From the NCBI GenBank assembly GCA_963991165.1, contig CAXDOW010000023.1, positions 1 through 23,842 of the forward strand: a DNA stretch of 23,842 nt. Reading direction: 5' to 3'. Both the position numbers and the translations under genes were made by a program. The stretch is from GCA-2862585 sp963991165 (GTDB lineage: Bacteria > Bacteroidota > Bacteroidia > Flavobacteriales > UBA7312). The notes under the pieces were generated by a model. The model was given only the letters and a program-made list of their open reading frames with translations. It did no database searches and had not been told where the DNA came from. Below, one piece after another: positions 14,805 through 22,686 of the stretch (the stretch's first letter is position 1; each line of letters starts with the position of its first letter).

Positions 14805-15868
14805 GTTGTTTGATTTATTAGTTGACACAAAGCGTTGATTTCATCTTCAGAATTATATGAGTGAAGGCATATTCTGATTCGTTCTTTGGATTGTTCCACC
14901 GTTGGGTGTAGAATAGGTCGAACATCAAACCCATGATTTTGTATATGATTGGATATAGTTTTTGTTTTGTCAGTTCCTCCAATAACAATGCACTGTATGG
15001 CCGATTGACTGAATATTAAACCAGGGTGCTTGCAATATGCCTTAAAGTGAGAAATGTTGGTTTGAAGGTCTTTTCTTTGGGTGGTGTTTTTTAAGCTGTC
15101 GTATGCCCAATTGATGCGTTCGATGGCGTGGGGTGGAAGTGCTGTGGTATAGATAAAAGGTCTGGAAAAATTGACAAGATAGTCTATGAGTAATTTACTT
15201 CCTACAATAGCCGCACCATGGCTCCCCATGGCTTTTCCAAAGCCATACATTCTAGCAAAGCAATTTAATTCTTGAGCTAGTCCTTCTCCCATGCGCCCAA
15301 ATACCCCTATGGCGTGGGCTTCATCAATAATTAACTTAGCGTTGTACTGTTTGCAAATACGATTTATTTCTTCTAAAGGTGCGCTATCGCCGTCCATAGA
15401 ATAAACGCTTTCTACGACGACATACACTATTCCCGTTGCTTGTTGAATTTTTTTAGTTAGGTCATGTGTATCATTATGTTTAAAAGAAAAGTTTCTGGCT
15501 AGTGTCATTTTTAAACCATCTCTAATAGATGCATGACATAGTTGATCGTAAATAACGGTGTCTTCCTTTTGAGGAACGCATGATAAGAGTCCTAAATTGG
15601 CCGTATAGCCCGAGTTGAAAATTAATGCAGATTCTGACTGATGAAAATCTGCTATTTTTTGTTCAGTGGCTTCGTACAATGAACTGTGTCCACTAATTAA
15701 ACGACTGCCAGTTGATCCGCTACTACTAGTGTTTGACCATTTCATTTTGGCGAAGCCAAGATAGTCGTTCGAAGAAAAGTCAATCATAGTTGGATGACTT
15801 TTTAGTTCTCTGAGCGAATTATTCTCTTGACGAAAAGTTAATTTTTTATGTAGCTTATCATCTAGCAT
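14801..15868 (-). CDS. bioF: 8-amino-7-oxononanoate synthase
   Basis: BioF condenses pimeloyl-ACP or -CoA with alanine, the first ring-building step. The 355-residue PLP enzyme shows FSSNDYLGF (31-39), TGSRLISGH (53-61), DEAHAIGVFG (182-191) and the PLP lysine K212 in GFGKAMG. Related alpha-oxoamine synthases such as KBL share these motifs; its place ahead of bioD and bioA makes BioF the sound call. A TATATTTG box ends 7 nt before the ATG. The N-terminus is short compared with E. coli BioF. Confidence 0.93.
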   Translation of the reverse strand: MLDDKLHKKLTFRQENNSLRELKSHPTMIDFSSNDYLGFAKMKWSNTSSSGSTGSRLISGHSSLYEATEQKIADFHQSESALIFNSGYTANLGLLSCVPQKEDTVIYDQLCHASIRDGLKMTLARNFSFKHNDTHDLTKKIQQATGIVYVVVESVYSMDGDSAPLEEINRICKQYNAKLIIDEAHAIGVFGRMGEGLAQELNCFARMYGFGKAMGSHGAAIVGSKLLIDYLVNFSRPFIYTTALPPHAIERINWAYDSLKNTTQRKDLQTNISHFKAYCKHPGLIFSQSAIQCIVIGGTDKTKTISNHIQNHGFDVRPILHPTVEQSKERIRICLHSYNSEDEINALCQLINQTT

Positions 15869-15875
15869 TTACAGT

Positions 15876-15903
15876 CAAATATAGCATAAAAAAAAGGTTA
15901 CAA
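15876..15903 (-). promoter_or_regulatory. Biotin cluster promoter
   Basis: TATATTTG (15883-15876, minus) has a TTG 17 nt upstream (15903-15901). That TTG is the loop side of the terminator hairpin behind atpC. The box ends 7 nt before the bioF ATG, so the leader would be only about 1-4 nt. Confidence 0.65.
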
Positions 15904-15912
15904 TTGTAACCT
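15888..15912 (-). terminator. Terminator of atpDC
   Basis: AGGTTACAATTGTAACCT (15895-15912) is a perfect 18-bp palindrome: a 7-bp stem with an AATT tetraloop, followed on the minus strand by eight T. It lies 28 nt after the atpC stop. The same bases cover the -33 region of the bioF promoter, so it may have a second use as an operator. Confidence 0.85.
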
Positions 15913-15940
15913 CTTTATGTATAAGTTTTAAAGGATGATA

Positions 15941-16177
15941 TTAATCGGCTAAAACAATTACCTTGTTATTTTGCATTTCGACTACACCACCGTTTATGTC
16001 AAAATAGTCTGTGTTGTTATTGTTGTCTATAACCCGTACTTTCCCTTTTGTGAGGGTTGATATGATGGGGGCATGATTGTTTAAAACTTCAAATTTACCA
16101 TCCACACCAGGGAATTGAATGGAGTTAACCTCACCTTCATATACTTTCTTTTCTGGTGTAATAATTTCTAATTGCAT
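15941..16177 (-). CDS. atpC: ATP synthase F1 epsilon subunit
   Basis: Epsilon belongs to the central rotor stalk of F1. The 78-residue product contains only the N-terminal beta-sandwich: LEIITPEKKVYEG (3-15), FPGVDGKFEVLNNHAPI (22-38), then LTKGKVRV. It lacks the C-terminal two-helix domain that in E. coli epsilon inhibits the enzyme. Short epsilon subunits are known in Bacteroidota, so this is probably not a truncation. I choose the ATG at 16177. The frame opens at a TTG directly after the atpD stop (16183), which would add two residues. Confidence 0.92.
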   Translation of the reverse strand: MQLEIITPEKKVYEGEVNSIQFPGVDGKFEVLNNHAPIISTLTKGKVRVIDNNNNTDYFDINGGVVEMQNNKVIVLAD

Positions 16178-16183
16178 CTCCAA

Positions 16184-17692
16184 TTATTTTGCTTCGGCTA
16201 ACATTTTCTCGCCTTTCTCTTTGGCCTCTTCAATGGTGCCAACTAAGTTAAATGCTGCTTCAGGGTATTGATCCATTTCGCCATCCATAATCATGTTAAA
16301 TCCTTTGATGGTGTCTTGAATGTCAACAAGTACTCCTTTTAGTCCAGTAAACTGTTCTGCCACGTGGAATGGCTGTGACAAGAAACGCTGGACACGTCTG
16401 GCTCGTGATACGGCCAATTTGTCCTCGTCAGAAAGTTCTTCCATACCAAGAATAGCGATTATGTCTTGAAGTTCTTTATAGCGCTGAAGCAATTCTTTAA
16501 CTCGTTGAGCACAATTGTAGTGTTCATCGCCTACAACATCAGGTGATAAGATTCGTGAAGTAGAATCAAGGGGGTCAACGGCTGGATAAATACCAAGCTC
16601 AGCAATTTTTCTAGAAAGTACAGTGGTTGCATCTAAGTGAGCGAAAGTAGTTGCTGGTGCAGGATCCGTCAAGTCATCGGCAGGAACATAAACGGCCTGA
16701 ACCGAAGTAATAGATCCGTTTTTAGTCGATGTAATACGCTCTTGCATGGTTCCCATTTCTGTTGCTAGGGTAGGCTGATAACCTACTGCCGAAGGCATTC
16801 GTCCTAAAAGAGCGGAAACTTCAGAGCCAGCTTGGGTAAAACGGAATATGTTATCCACAAAGAAAAGTACGTCACGCCCTTTTCCTTGGCCATCACCATC
16901 ACGGAAATATTCCGCAAGAGTAAGTCCTGAAAGCGCTACTCTAGCACGTGCTCCTGGTGGCTCATTCATTTGACCAAATACAAATGAGGCTTTAGAGTTT
17001 TCCATTTTTTTGTTGTCTACTTTTGAAAGATCCCATCCACCTTCTTCCATAGAGTGAAGAAAATCGCTACCATAGTCAATAATGCCAGATTCTAACATTT
17101 CTCGAAGGAGGTCATTTCCTTCTCTGGTTCGCTCACCTACACCCGCAAACACCGAAAGGCCACCATGGCCTTTGGCAATGTTGTTAATTAACTCTTGGAT
17201 AAGAACTGTTTTTCCAACTCCAGCTCCTCCAAAAAGACCAATCTTACCACCCTTAGCATATGGCTCTATGAGGTCAATAACTTTTATACCAGTATATAAA
17301 ACCTCTGTTGAGGTCGATAAATCTTCAAATTTTGGAGCTTCTCGATGAATAGGTAGTCCATTCTCGCGGTCAATATTGTTCATGCCATCAATGGCATCGC
17401 CAATTACGTTGAATACTCGACCTTTAATCTCTTCGCCAGCTGGCATCTTAATCGGAGCGCCAGTAGCAAACACTTCGACGCCTCTTTTGAGGCCATCTGT
17501 AGAGTCCATGGAGATGGCTCTAACTGTATCTTCTCCAATATGCTGTTGGCATTCCAATACAAGCTTGGAACCATCGTTTTTTGTAATTTCTAATGAATCA
17601 TAAATATCGGGTAAACCAGCTTCATTGTTCTCAAAAGTAACATCGACTACTGGACCGATAATTTGTGAAATTTTACCTTTATTTTGTGACAT
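16184..17692 (-). CDS. atpD: ATP synthase F1 beta subunit
   Basis: The catalytic subunit of F1. The 502-residue protein has the P-loop GGAGVGKT (155-162), the general-base GER motif with E187 or E188, Walker B LFFVDN (276-281), and EELSDEDK (418-425), the form here of the DELSEED lever. An insert around 205-235 (SMEEGGWDLSKVD) lengthens it compared with E. coli, as in other Bacteroidota beta subunits. atpD and atpC are together but apart from the other atp genes, which are absent from this window; a split is common in this phylum. Confidence 0.98.
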   Translation of the reverse strand: MSQNKGKISQIIGPVVDVTFENNEAGLPDIYDSLEITKNDGSKLVLECQQHIGEDTVRAISMDSTDGLKRGVEVFATGAPIKMPAGEEIKGRVFNVIGDAIDGMNNIDRENGLPIHREAPKFEDLSTSTEVLYTGIKVIDLIEPYAKGGKIGLFGGAGVGKTVLIQELINNIAKGHGGLSVFAGVGERTREGNDLLREMLESGIIDYGSDFLHSMEEGGWDLSKVDNKKMENSKASFVFGQMNEPPGARARVALSGLTLAEYFRDGDGQGKGRDVLFFVDNIFRFTQAGSEVSALLGRMPSAVGYQPTLATEMGTMQERITSTKNGSITSVQAVYVPADDLTDPAPATTFAHLDATTVLSRKIAELGIYPAVDPLDSTSRILSPDVVGDEHYNCAQRVKELLQRYKELQDIIAILGMEELSDEDKLAVSRARRVQRFLSQPFHVAEQFTGLKGVLVDIQDTIKGFNMIMDGEMDQYPEAAFNLVGTIEEAKEKGEKMLAEAK

Positions 17693-17736
17693 AGTGGTAT
17701 GAACTAATTATAGTGTTATTTTGATTCAGTTTTGGG

Positions 17737-17768
17737 CAAAAATACATGAATTATTTAGTTTGTTGCAA
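17737..17768 (-). promoter_or_regulatory. atpD promoter
   Basis: TATTTTTG (17744-17737, minus) with a TTG at 17768-17766, 21 nt upstream, fits the flavobacterial TTG-N17-23-TAnnTTTG pattern. The leader would be about 40 nt. Confidence 0.65.
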
Positions 17769-17792
17769 TCTTTTATTCAATAAATTAATTAG

Positions 17793-17800
17793 TACTTTTG
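17793..17800 (+). promoter_or_regulatory. -7 box TACTTTTG of ribF
   Basis: TACTTTTG, identical to the box of the ABC-F gene, lies 34 nt before the TTG start of ribF and diverges from the atpD promoter. Confidence 0.5.
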
Positions 17801-17834
17801 AACAAGGTTTTAACAACGTAATTATTGCTATAAT

Positions 17835-18776
17835 TTGAATATTTATCATTCTATTTCAGACTTCAAACATGTTGAAAGACCTATTGTAACTACTGGGACA
17901 TTTGATGGAGTACATTTTGGCCATCGGAAAATTATTCAACGACTCAACGAAATTGCCCAACAACAAGATGGGGAGTCTGTTTTGTTGACTTTTTACCCTC
18001 ATCCTAGAATGGTGTTGTTTCCAAACGATCATCAACTTCAGTTGTTGAATACACTGGATGAAAAAATTGATCTTTTAAAAAAAGCGGGCATTAATCATCT
18101 AATCATACACCCTTTCACCAAAGCATTTTCAAGAACAACTTCTATGCATTTTGTGAGGGATATAATCGTTAATCAGCTTCGCACACACAAGCTGGTTATT
18201 GGTTACGATCATCATTTTGGACGCAATAGAGAGGGGACTTTTGACCATTTGAAGGAGTTTGCTCCTGTGTACGGTTTTGAAGTGGAAGAAATACCAGCTC
18301 AGTTATTGGATGATGTGAGCGTGAGTTCTACCAAAATACGAAGTGCCCTTTTAAATGGCCAGGTTGATATTGCCTATCAATTTTTAGGGTACTATTATTG
18401 CTTGTCGGGAAAGGTGGTTAGAGGTAATGAAATAGGCAGAAGCATTGATTTTCCTACTGCAAATTTGTTGATTGATGACACCACCAAGCTAATTCCTAAA
18501 AAAGGGGTTTATGCCGTCGAGGTATGTGTGGAAAATAAATCCTTTCATGGAATGATGAATATTGGTACTAAACCTACATTAGGAGATAACTCTCAAACTA
18601 TTGAAGTTCATATTTTCGATTTTGACAAAATCATTTACGATGATCAAATTAGTATTTTTCTAGTAGGTCGATTAAGAGATGAAGTTCCTTTTTCTAATCT
18701 AAACCAACTAAGAAATCAACTTGAAAAAGATAAGATACGGGCTAGGGAATTATTGATAAAAAAAAGCCCTCATTAG
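17835..18776 (+). CDS. ribF: Riboflavin kinase / FAD synthetase
   Basis: RibF turns riboflavin into FMN and then FAD. The 313-residue bifunctional protein has the adenylyltransferase motif GTFDGVHFGH (21-30), GYDHHFG (123-129) and SSTKIR (164-169) in the N-terminal domain. The flavokinase domain follows, with GRSIDFPTAN (201-210) and PKKGVYAV (221-228). The start is a TTG at 17835. No ATG or GTG lies between it and the upstream in-frame stop at 17811, and MNIYHSISDF matches the expected N-terminus, so TTG is the best choice. The last codons form the first arm of a terminator hairpin, which contains the TAG stop in its loop. Confidence 0.95.
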   Translation: MNIYHSISDFKHVERPIVTTGTFDGVHFGHRKIIQRLNEIAQQQDGESVLLTFYPHPRMVLFPNDHQLQLLNTLDEKIDLLKKAGINHLIIHPFTKAFSRTTSMHFVRDIIVNQLRTHKLVIGYDHHFGRNREGTFDHLKEFAPVYGFEVEEIPAQLLDDVSVSSTKIRSALLNGQVDIAYQFLGYYYCLSGKVVRGNEIGRSIDFPTANLLIDDTTKLIPKKGVYAVEVCVENKSFHGMMNIGTKPTLGDNSQTIEVHIFDFDKIIYDDQISIFLVGRLRDEVPFSNLNQLRNQLEKDKIRARELLIKKSPH

Positions 18777-18788
18777 AGGGCTTTTTTT
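18759..18788. terminator. Bidirectional terminator ribF / TonB receptor
   Basis: AGCCCTC (18765-18771) and GAGGGCT (18776-18782) form a GC-rich stem with an ATTA loop, flanked by A-runs and T-runs so it works on both strands. It overlaps the end of ribF and stands 15 nt beyond the stop of the convergent receptor gene. Confidence 0.9.
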
Positions 18789-18802
18789 TACGTTCTGTTT
18801 TT

Positions 18803-21007
18803 TTAGAATCCAAGCGATAGACCCACTAAAAAGTTTCTTTTAGCTTGTGGGAAGTAGCCTGCCATATCGTATCCACCTTGACTATTTGCGGTGACGTATG
18901 GGTCATCTGGTCGTGGGTCATAGCCGTCGGATTTGAATCGATAAATCCAAGCGTTGTTGACGTAGTTTTTATCTAGTAAGTTGTTGATTTGTACACTCAG
19001 CTTTGCTGTTTTAAATAGCTTACTTTTAATGTTCCAAATAGCGCGCCCATGGTGAACCAGGTAGGCATCTAATTGCCTGTCTAAAATAGAAGTGTTGTCA
19101 ATATATTGCTCGCCTACATATTTCGAGATCAGTTGTAACTCAATTTGATTAGATAGTTGGTAATCTAGTTTGCTGGCCCAAATTAATTCTGGAGAAAAGG
19201 CAATATCGGTATCTTCATAGTCTATGGTTTCTTGTCCCCAAGTGTCCCAATTATCAATATATTCTCTGTACTGTGCAATGGTATTTTGACTAAATGAAAC
19301 ATTTCCTGACCAATCCCATTTAGTGTTAATTTTTACTCCTCCTTCTATTTCAATTCCTTTTCGCTCGGAATAATCTACATTTTCTCTGGTGTATTCGCCC
19401 ACGTCATTTATTTTACCAGTTAATATTAACTGATTATCGTAAATCATGTAATAGGCCGTAGCAGTAATGGAATAGTTGTTTTTAGCTAGTTTGTATCCCA
19501 CTTCAGTATCATAGAGGGTCTCGTGCACAGGTCTAGACTTTGGTGATGAGTCTATAAAGTCACTTCTATTGGGTTCTCTATTGGCAACGCCAAAGGAGGC
19601 AAAAACACTTGCGTGGGGGTCAATCTTGTAAAAACCCCCAAATTTAGGATTGAAAAATGAAAAACTGACTGTGTCTTGCAAGGCGACATTGTTTTCATCT
19701 TTTCCTATAAATGAATAGTTGATGTTACGTTGTTGTATATCACCAAATAGGGTCAATGATTCGTTATATTTATAGAGTCCTTTGGCATAGATGTTAAAAT
19801 CGATTTTTACAGCATCATTATCATAGTAGATATGACCTAAAGTGCCATTACTTGCAAATTCAGCCCATCTAATTTCACCATAATGACGGCCTTCATAGGT
19901 GTTCCACCCTCCACCAATTGTATAATCTAGTTTTTCGATGCTGTTGTCATATGAAAAAATAGTACCGTAGAAGTCATTGTCAAGCCATTTTCGACGAATC
20001 AAATCCGTTAATGTGATGGTGTCGCTTCCGATAATAACATTGTTTAAGTTATAATCTGAAAATGATTCGCCAATTTTATATTGCTCATAGTAGCCCTCTC
20101 CATGTGTAAAGTGAAGGCCCACATTCAGAGATGCCGATTGACTCAGTTGTTTGCTGTAGTGCATCATGTAATGGTCTTGCCAATAATTATCTGTTTCGTT
20201 TTCGTAGGTGTAGCTATTATACGTTCTAAGACTATCATTGTCAATATAAGCTAATGGCACCCCATTCCAGGCTTGATAGGTTTTTTCTTTACCAGAAATG
20301 AGCGTTAGTTTCAACACCTCATCCTTTCCATAGTAAGCACTTGAAAGGTAAAGCGACTTCAAGTCAGAAGTGGCTCTATCGATATATCCATCGGATGAGA
20401 TGCGCGATAATCGGCCATCTAAGGTGAATTTATCGGCTAACAGTCCGGTGCCAAATTCCACATTATTTTTCAGAGTGTTAAAGGAACCGATGGTATTGTT
20501 TGTCAGGGCATAGGCATTGGAACGTAGTCCTTGAGTTTTGAGATTGACCGTCGCTCCGAAAGCACCAGCTCCATTAGTAGACGTGCCAACTCCTCTTTGA
20601 ATTTGTATATCTTCAACTGAGGAAGTAAAATCGGGCATATTAACCCACCAAACTCCTTGCGATTCGGCATCGTTGAGTGGAATGCCATCAATGGTAACGT
20701 TAATTCGCGTTGGATCACTACCACGTACTCTAAATCCTGTGTAGCCAATACCAGCTCCTGCGTCGGAGGTGGTTACTACGGATGGAGTTAATGAAAGCAT
20801 ATAAGGGATGTCTTGCCCTAAATTTTGCTCTTCAAGTTGCTCTTGTGACAGATTGGTAAACGACATGGGCGTTTGTTCACTGGCTCGAAGAGCATTAATG
20901 TTTACTTCCTGAAGTTCAGGATAAACAATGAGGGAATCTGTTTGCTGAGCAGATATTCCCAAGCATAGCATAACTAAAGCCATGCTCAACATAAATTGAT
21001 TTGTCAT
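18803..21007 (-). CDS. TonB-dependent receptor, probably for thiamine
   Basis: A 734-residue outer-membrane transporter. It has a signal peptide (1-20, cleavage after SA) and a TonB-box-like segment near 31-40 (ELQEVNINAL). The plug domain spans about 45-160, with GFRVRGSDPTRINVTIDGIPLND (91-113) and the RGVGTSTNGAGAFGATVNL end (138-156). The long beta-barrel closes with a terminal aromatic (FLVGLSLGF). It lacks the extra N-terminal carboxypeptidase-like domain of SusC proteins. I start at the ATG 21007; the frame opens at a GTG at 21043, but that adds a non-signal leader. A TPP riboswitch in its leader makes thiamine or a thiamine phosphate or precursor the likely substrate. It lies next to a thiamine-binding-fold gene and a P-loop kinase gene. 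Confidence 0.92.
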   Translation of the reverse strand: MTNQFMLSMALVMLCLGISAQQTDSLIVYPELQEVNINALRASEQTPMSFTNLSQEQLEEQNLGQDIPYMLSLTPSVVTTSDAGAGIGYTGFRVRGSDPTRINVTIDGIPLNDAESQGVWWVNMPDFTSSVEDIQIQRGVGTSTNGAGAFGATVNLKTQGLRSNAYALTNNTIGSFNTLKNNVEFGTGLLADKFTLDGRLSRISSDGYIDRATSDLKSLYLSSAYYGKDEVLKLTLISGKEKTYQAWNGVPLAYIDNDSLRTYNSYTYENETDNYWQDHYMMHYSKQLSQSASLNVGLHFTHGEGYYEQYKIGESFSDYNLNNVIIGSDTITLTDLIRRKWLDNDFYGTIFSYDNSIEKLDYTIGGGWNTYEGRHYGEIRWAEFASNGTLGHIYYDNDAVKIDFNIYAKGLYKYNESLTLFGDIQQRNINYSFIGKDENNVALQDTVSFSFFNPKFGGFYKIDPHASVFASFGVANREPNRSDFIDSSPKSRPVHETLYDTEVGYKLAKNNYSITATAYYMIYDNQLILTGKINDVGEYTRENVDYSERKGIEIEGGVKINTKWDWSGNVSFSQNTIAQYREYIDNWDTWGQETIDYEDTDIAFSPELIWASKLDYQLSNQIELQLISKYVGEQYIDNTSILDRQLDAYLVHHGRAIWNIKSKLFKTAKLSVQINNLLDKNYVNNAWIYRFKSDGYDPRPDDPYVTANSQGGYDMAGYFPQAKRNFLVGLSLGF

Positions 21008-21071
21008 CTTTTGATAATTTTCGTTAAACACTACCACTAACACGGAGTTGCTAATGGATAATTATGTAAAA

Positions 21072-21147
21072 CTCCCTTCCCTTCCAAGAATTACCTTGGC
21101 AGGTTCAATGGGTATAATCTCAGCCCGCAGGGGCACCCCGTAAAGAC
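21072..21147 (-). ncRNA. TPP riboswitch (THI element)
   Basis: The minus strand carries the conserved THI blocks in order: GGGGTGCCC (21139-21131), CTGAGAT (21123-21117), ACCC (21113-21110), GAACCTG (21106-21100), then a P5 hairpin CCAAG/CTTGG (21099-21095, 21088-21084) with TAAT in its loop, and AGGGAA. P3 is GCCC/GGGC with a CTGC loop. P1 is weak and G:U-rich. GGAGTT at the 3' end (21075-21070) can instead pair with AACTCC (21049-21044), offering a switch. No U-run follows, so translational control of the receptor gene is more likely than termination. Confidence 0.93.
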
Positions 21148-21160
21148 GGCGTAAAGGTAA

Positions 21161-21667
21161 TTATTTTGAGAATATTTTTTGTAAAAAATCGATAGAAGAT
21201 TCAAGTCGTTTCATGCCACTAACCACAGAGAATGATTTTTTGTAATTTTTTAACTCGTTATGATAGATGTCATAGAGTTCTTTTCTGTGATTGGGGTGTT
21301 CTCTCATGCCATCATTTTCCCATTTTAAATCAACGTTGCACAGAAGATAATGGTCGTAATGGCGTTGTTCAATTTGCTGTAAAATCCAAGGGTGACAATA
21401 GCCGTATTTAAATTCACTCCATACTTTACAAACAATGAGGTCTGTATCTAAAAATAGAAACTCACGTTCGGATCTAATGTTGTCTTCTAGCTCAATCTGT
21501 TTCTTTGCAATAGTAAGGATGTCGTCTTGTTGATACATGCCATCAAGATTATCAATATATGCTCTAGCATACTCTTCAATATATGGGCTTTTGAAATGAT
21601 TAGCAAGAGCTTTAGTGAGGGTGCTTTTACCAGTACATTCAGGCCCGATGATGACAACTTTTTTCAT
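21161..21667 (-). CDS. NadR-like P-loop kinase / AAA ATPase
   Basis: This 168-residue protein matches the C-terminal kinase domain of NadR. It has Walker A GPECTGKST (8-16), EEYARAYI (31-38), Walker B LFLDTD (71-76), the VWSEFKYG segment (82-89) and the YDHYLLCNVDLKWENDGMREHP region (104-125) typical of the family. In NadR this domain phosphorylates nicotinamide riboside. Here no NadR adenylyltransferase domain or PnuC is attached or adjacent. The gene instead follows a thiamine-binding-fold gene and precedes the TPP-controlled receptor, so a vitamin kinase acting on thiamine is possible but unproven. I start at the ATG 21667; a GTG one codon earlier overlaps the previous stop. Confidence 0.85.
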   Translation of the reverse strand: MKKVVIIGPECTGKSTLTKALANHFKSPYIEEYARAYIDNLDGMYQQDDILTIAKKQIELEDNIRSEREFLFLDTDLIVCKVWSEFKYGYCHPWILQQIEQRHYDHYLLCNVDLKWENDGMREHPNHRKELYDIYHNELKNYKKSFSVVSGMKRLESSIDFLQKIFSK

Positions 21668-21669
21668 CA

Positions 21670-21930
21670 CTAAAAGGATGGTTTTTCCTGTAGGTCACCC
21701 TTAACAATTTTTAAAGTAAAGACTACTTTGTCGTTGGTTAAAAAGCTGGACTTCATTTCTTGTGTTATGGCACGTATAATGTGATCGTATTCACCAAAAA
21801 TTTGCGTGCTCATGCCATTAGTTTCAACCTTTATGAATGGATGTGATCTTAGCTTTTTAATGAACAGGATGATAGGTTCTTCATAGCTGTTGTTGATGGG
21901 GTACATGCTTATCTCAACTGAGGACTTCAT
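21670..21930 (-). CDS. Thiamine-binding protein (YkoF/MTH1187 fold)
   Basis: This 86-residue protein matches the Thiamine_BP (MTH1187/YkoF) family. It has the starting strand SVEISMYPI (4-12), the YEEPIILFIKKLRSHP helix (16-31), the VETNGMSTQIFGEYD core (35-49) and the ending strand VFTLKIVK. Family members bind thiamine in a ferredoxin-like fold and are thought to serve as soluble carriers or sensors. I start at the ATG 21930, which gives the family N-terminus and overlaps the GGGP synthase end by 17 nt. The next gene begins right at its stop. Its place close to a TPP-riboswitch-controlled receptor supports the thiamine link. Confidence 0.78.
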   Translation of the reverse strand: MKSSVEISMYPINNSYEEPIILFIKKLRSHPFIKVETNGMSTQIFGEYDHIIRAITQEMKSSFLTNDKVVFTLKIVKGDLQEKPSF

Positions 21931-22681
21931 TGTTGGTAGTGGCATTAAACTGATGGATAGCTTGAGCAATCTCTTCAATGAGATTAGGTTTTTTTTCTAT
22001 GCTGTTGCCCACAACAATGACGTCGGCACCCGCCTCGCAATTGGCAATCGCTTTTTCGCTGCTGCAAATGCCACCTCCTACAATTAAGGGAACATCAATC
22101 GACTGACTTACCATATTTATCATGGATTCTGAAATTGGTATTGTGGCACCGCTACCACCATCCATAAAAATGAGCTTTAATCCTAACATTTCACCAGCCA
22201 TGGCAGTGCATAGAGCCACATCGTTTTTGTCGTAGGGGATGGGCGTAGTATTACTCATGTACGAAACGGTTGTTGGTTTACCACTATCAATAAGCATGTA
22301 GCCAGTAGGTAATACTTCTATACCAGAGTGTTTGAGAATAGGTGCAGCAATGACTTGATTGCCAATAAGCATATCAGGGTTTCGGCCAGAAATTAAAGAT
22401 AAAAACAAAATACCATCGGCATCCTTGTTGATTTGCATGGAATTGCCTGGGAAAATAACAATAGGTATGGAGCAATTCGATTTTATGGTTTGAATGCAAC
22501 TCCCAAAATTTCCATTAGTCAATAAACTACCACCAACGAATATTAAGTCCACTTTTGCTGCGACTGCCTTTTCAATAAGACAGAGCAATTCGTCTTGCTT
22601 TTGCTTGTCTGGATCGACCAAAACGGCAAATAACTTTCTTAATTTTGCTTTATTTGATGTTATGTAATTGTAAACATTCAT
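21914..22681 (-). CDS. Geranylgeranylglyceryl phosphate synthase
   Basis: A 255-residue TIM-barrel prenyltransferase of the GGGPS/PcrB family, which joins a polyprenyl diphosphate to glycerol-1-phosphate. Visible motifs are LVDPDK (21-26), GGS (50-52), FPGN (77-80), SLISGRNP (95-102), PTGYMLID (125-132), MDGGSGA (173-179), GGGI (202-205) and GNSIE (225-229). The SLISGRNP and PTGYMLID text fits the Bacteroidota group II enzymes, for which geranylgeranyl specificity has been reported. I start at the ATG 22681; the frame is open to 22720 inside the previous gene. A TTG-N19-TACATTTG promoter ends 5 nt before this ATG. Confidence 0.92.
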   Translation of the reverse strand: MNVYNYITSNKAKLRKLFAVLVDPDKQKQDELLCLIEKAVAAKVDLIFVGGSLLTNGNFGSCIQTIKSNCSIPIVIFPGNSMQINKDADGILFLSLISGRNPDMLIGNQVIAAPILKHSGIEVLPTGYMLIDSGKPTTVSYMSNTTPIPYDKNDVALCTAMAGEMLGLKLIFMDGGSGATIPISESMINMVSQSIDVPLIVGGGICSSEKAIANCEAGADVIVVGNSIEKKPNLIEEIAQAIHQFNATTNNEVLS

Positions 22682-22686
22682 CACTG

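Noticed and set aside
15895..15912. A firm BirA operator call for the palindrome before bioF
   Set aside because: Known BirA operators have half-sites separated by about 12-16 bp, whereas these arms abut. The terminator reading has stronger support (T8 tract, position after atpC).
21161..21667. Calling the P-loop kinase nadR
   Set aside because: Only the kinase-like domain is present. There is no HTH or adenylyltransferase domain, and the context points to thiamine.
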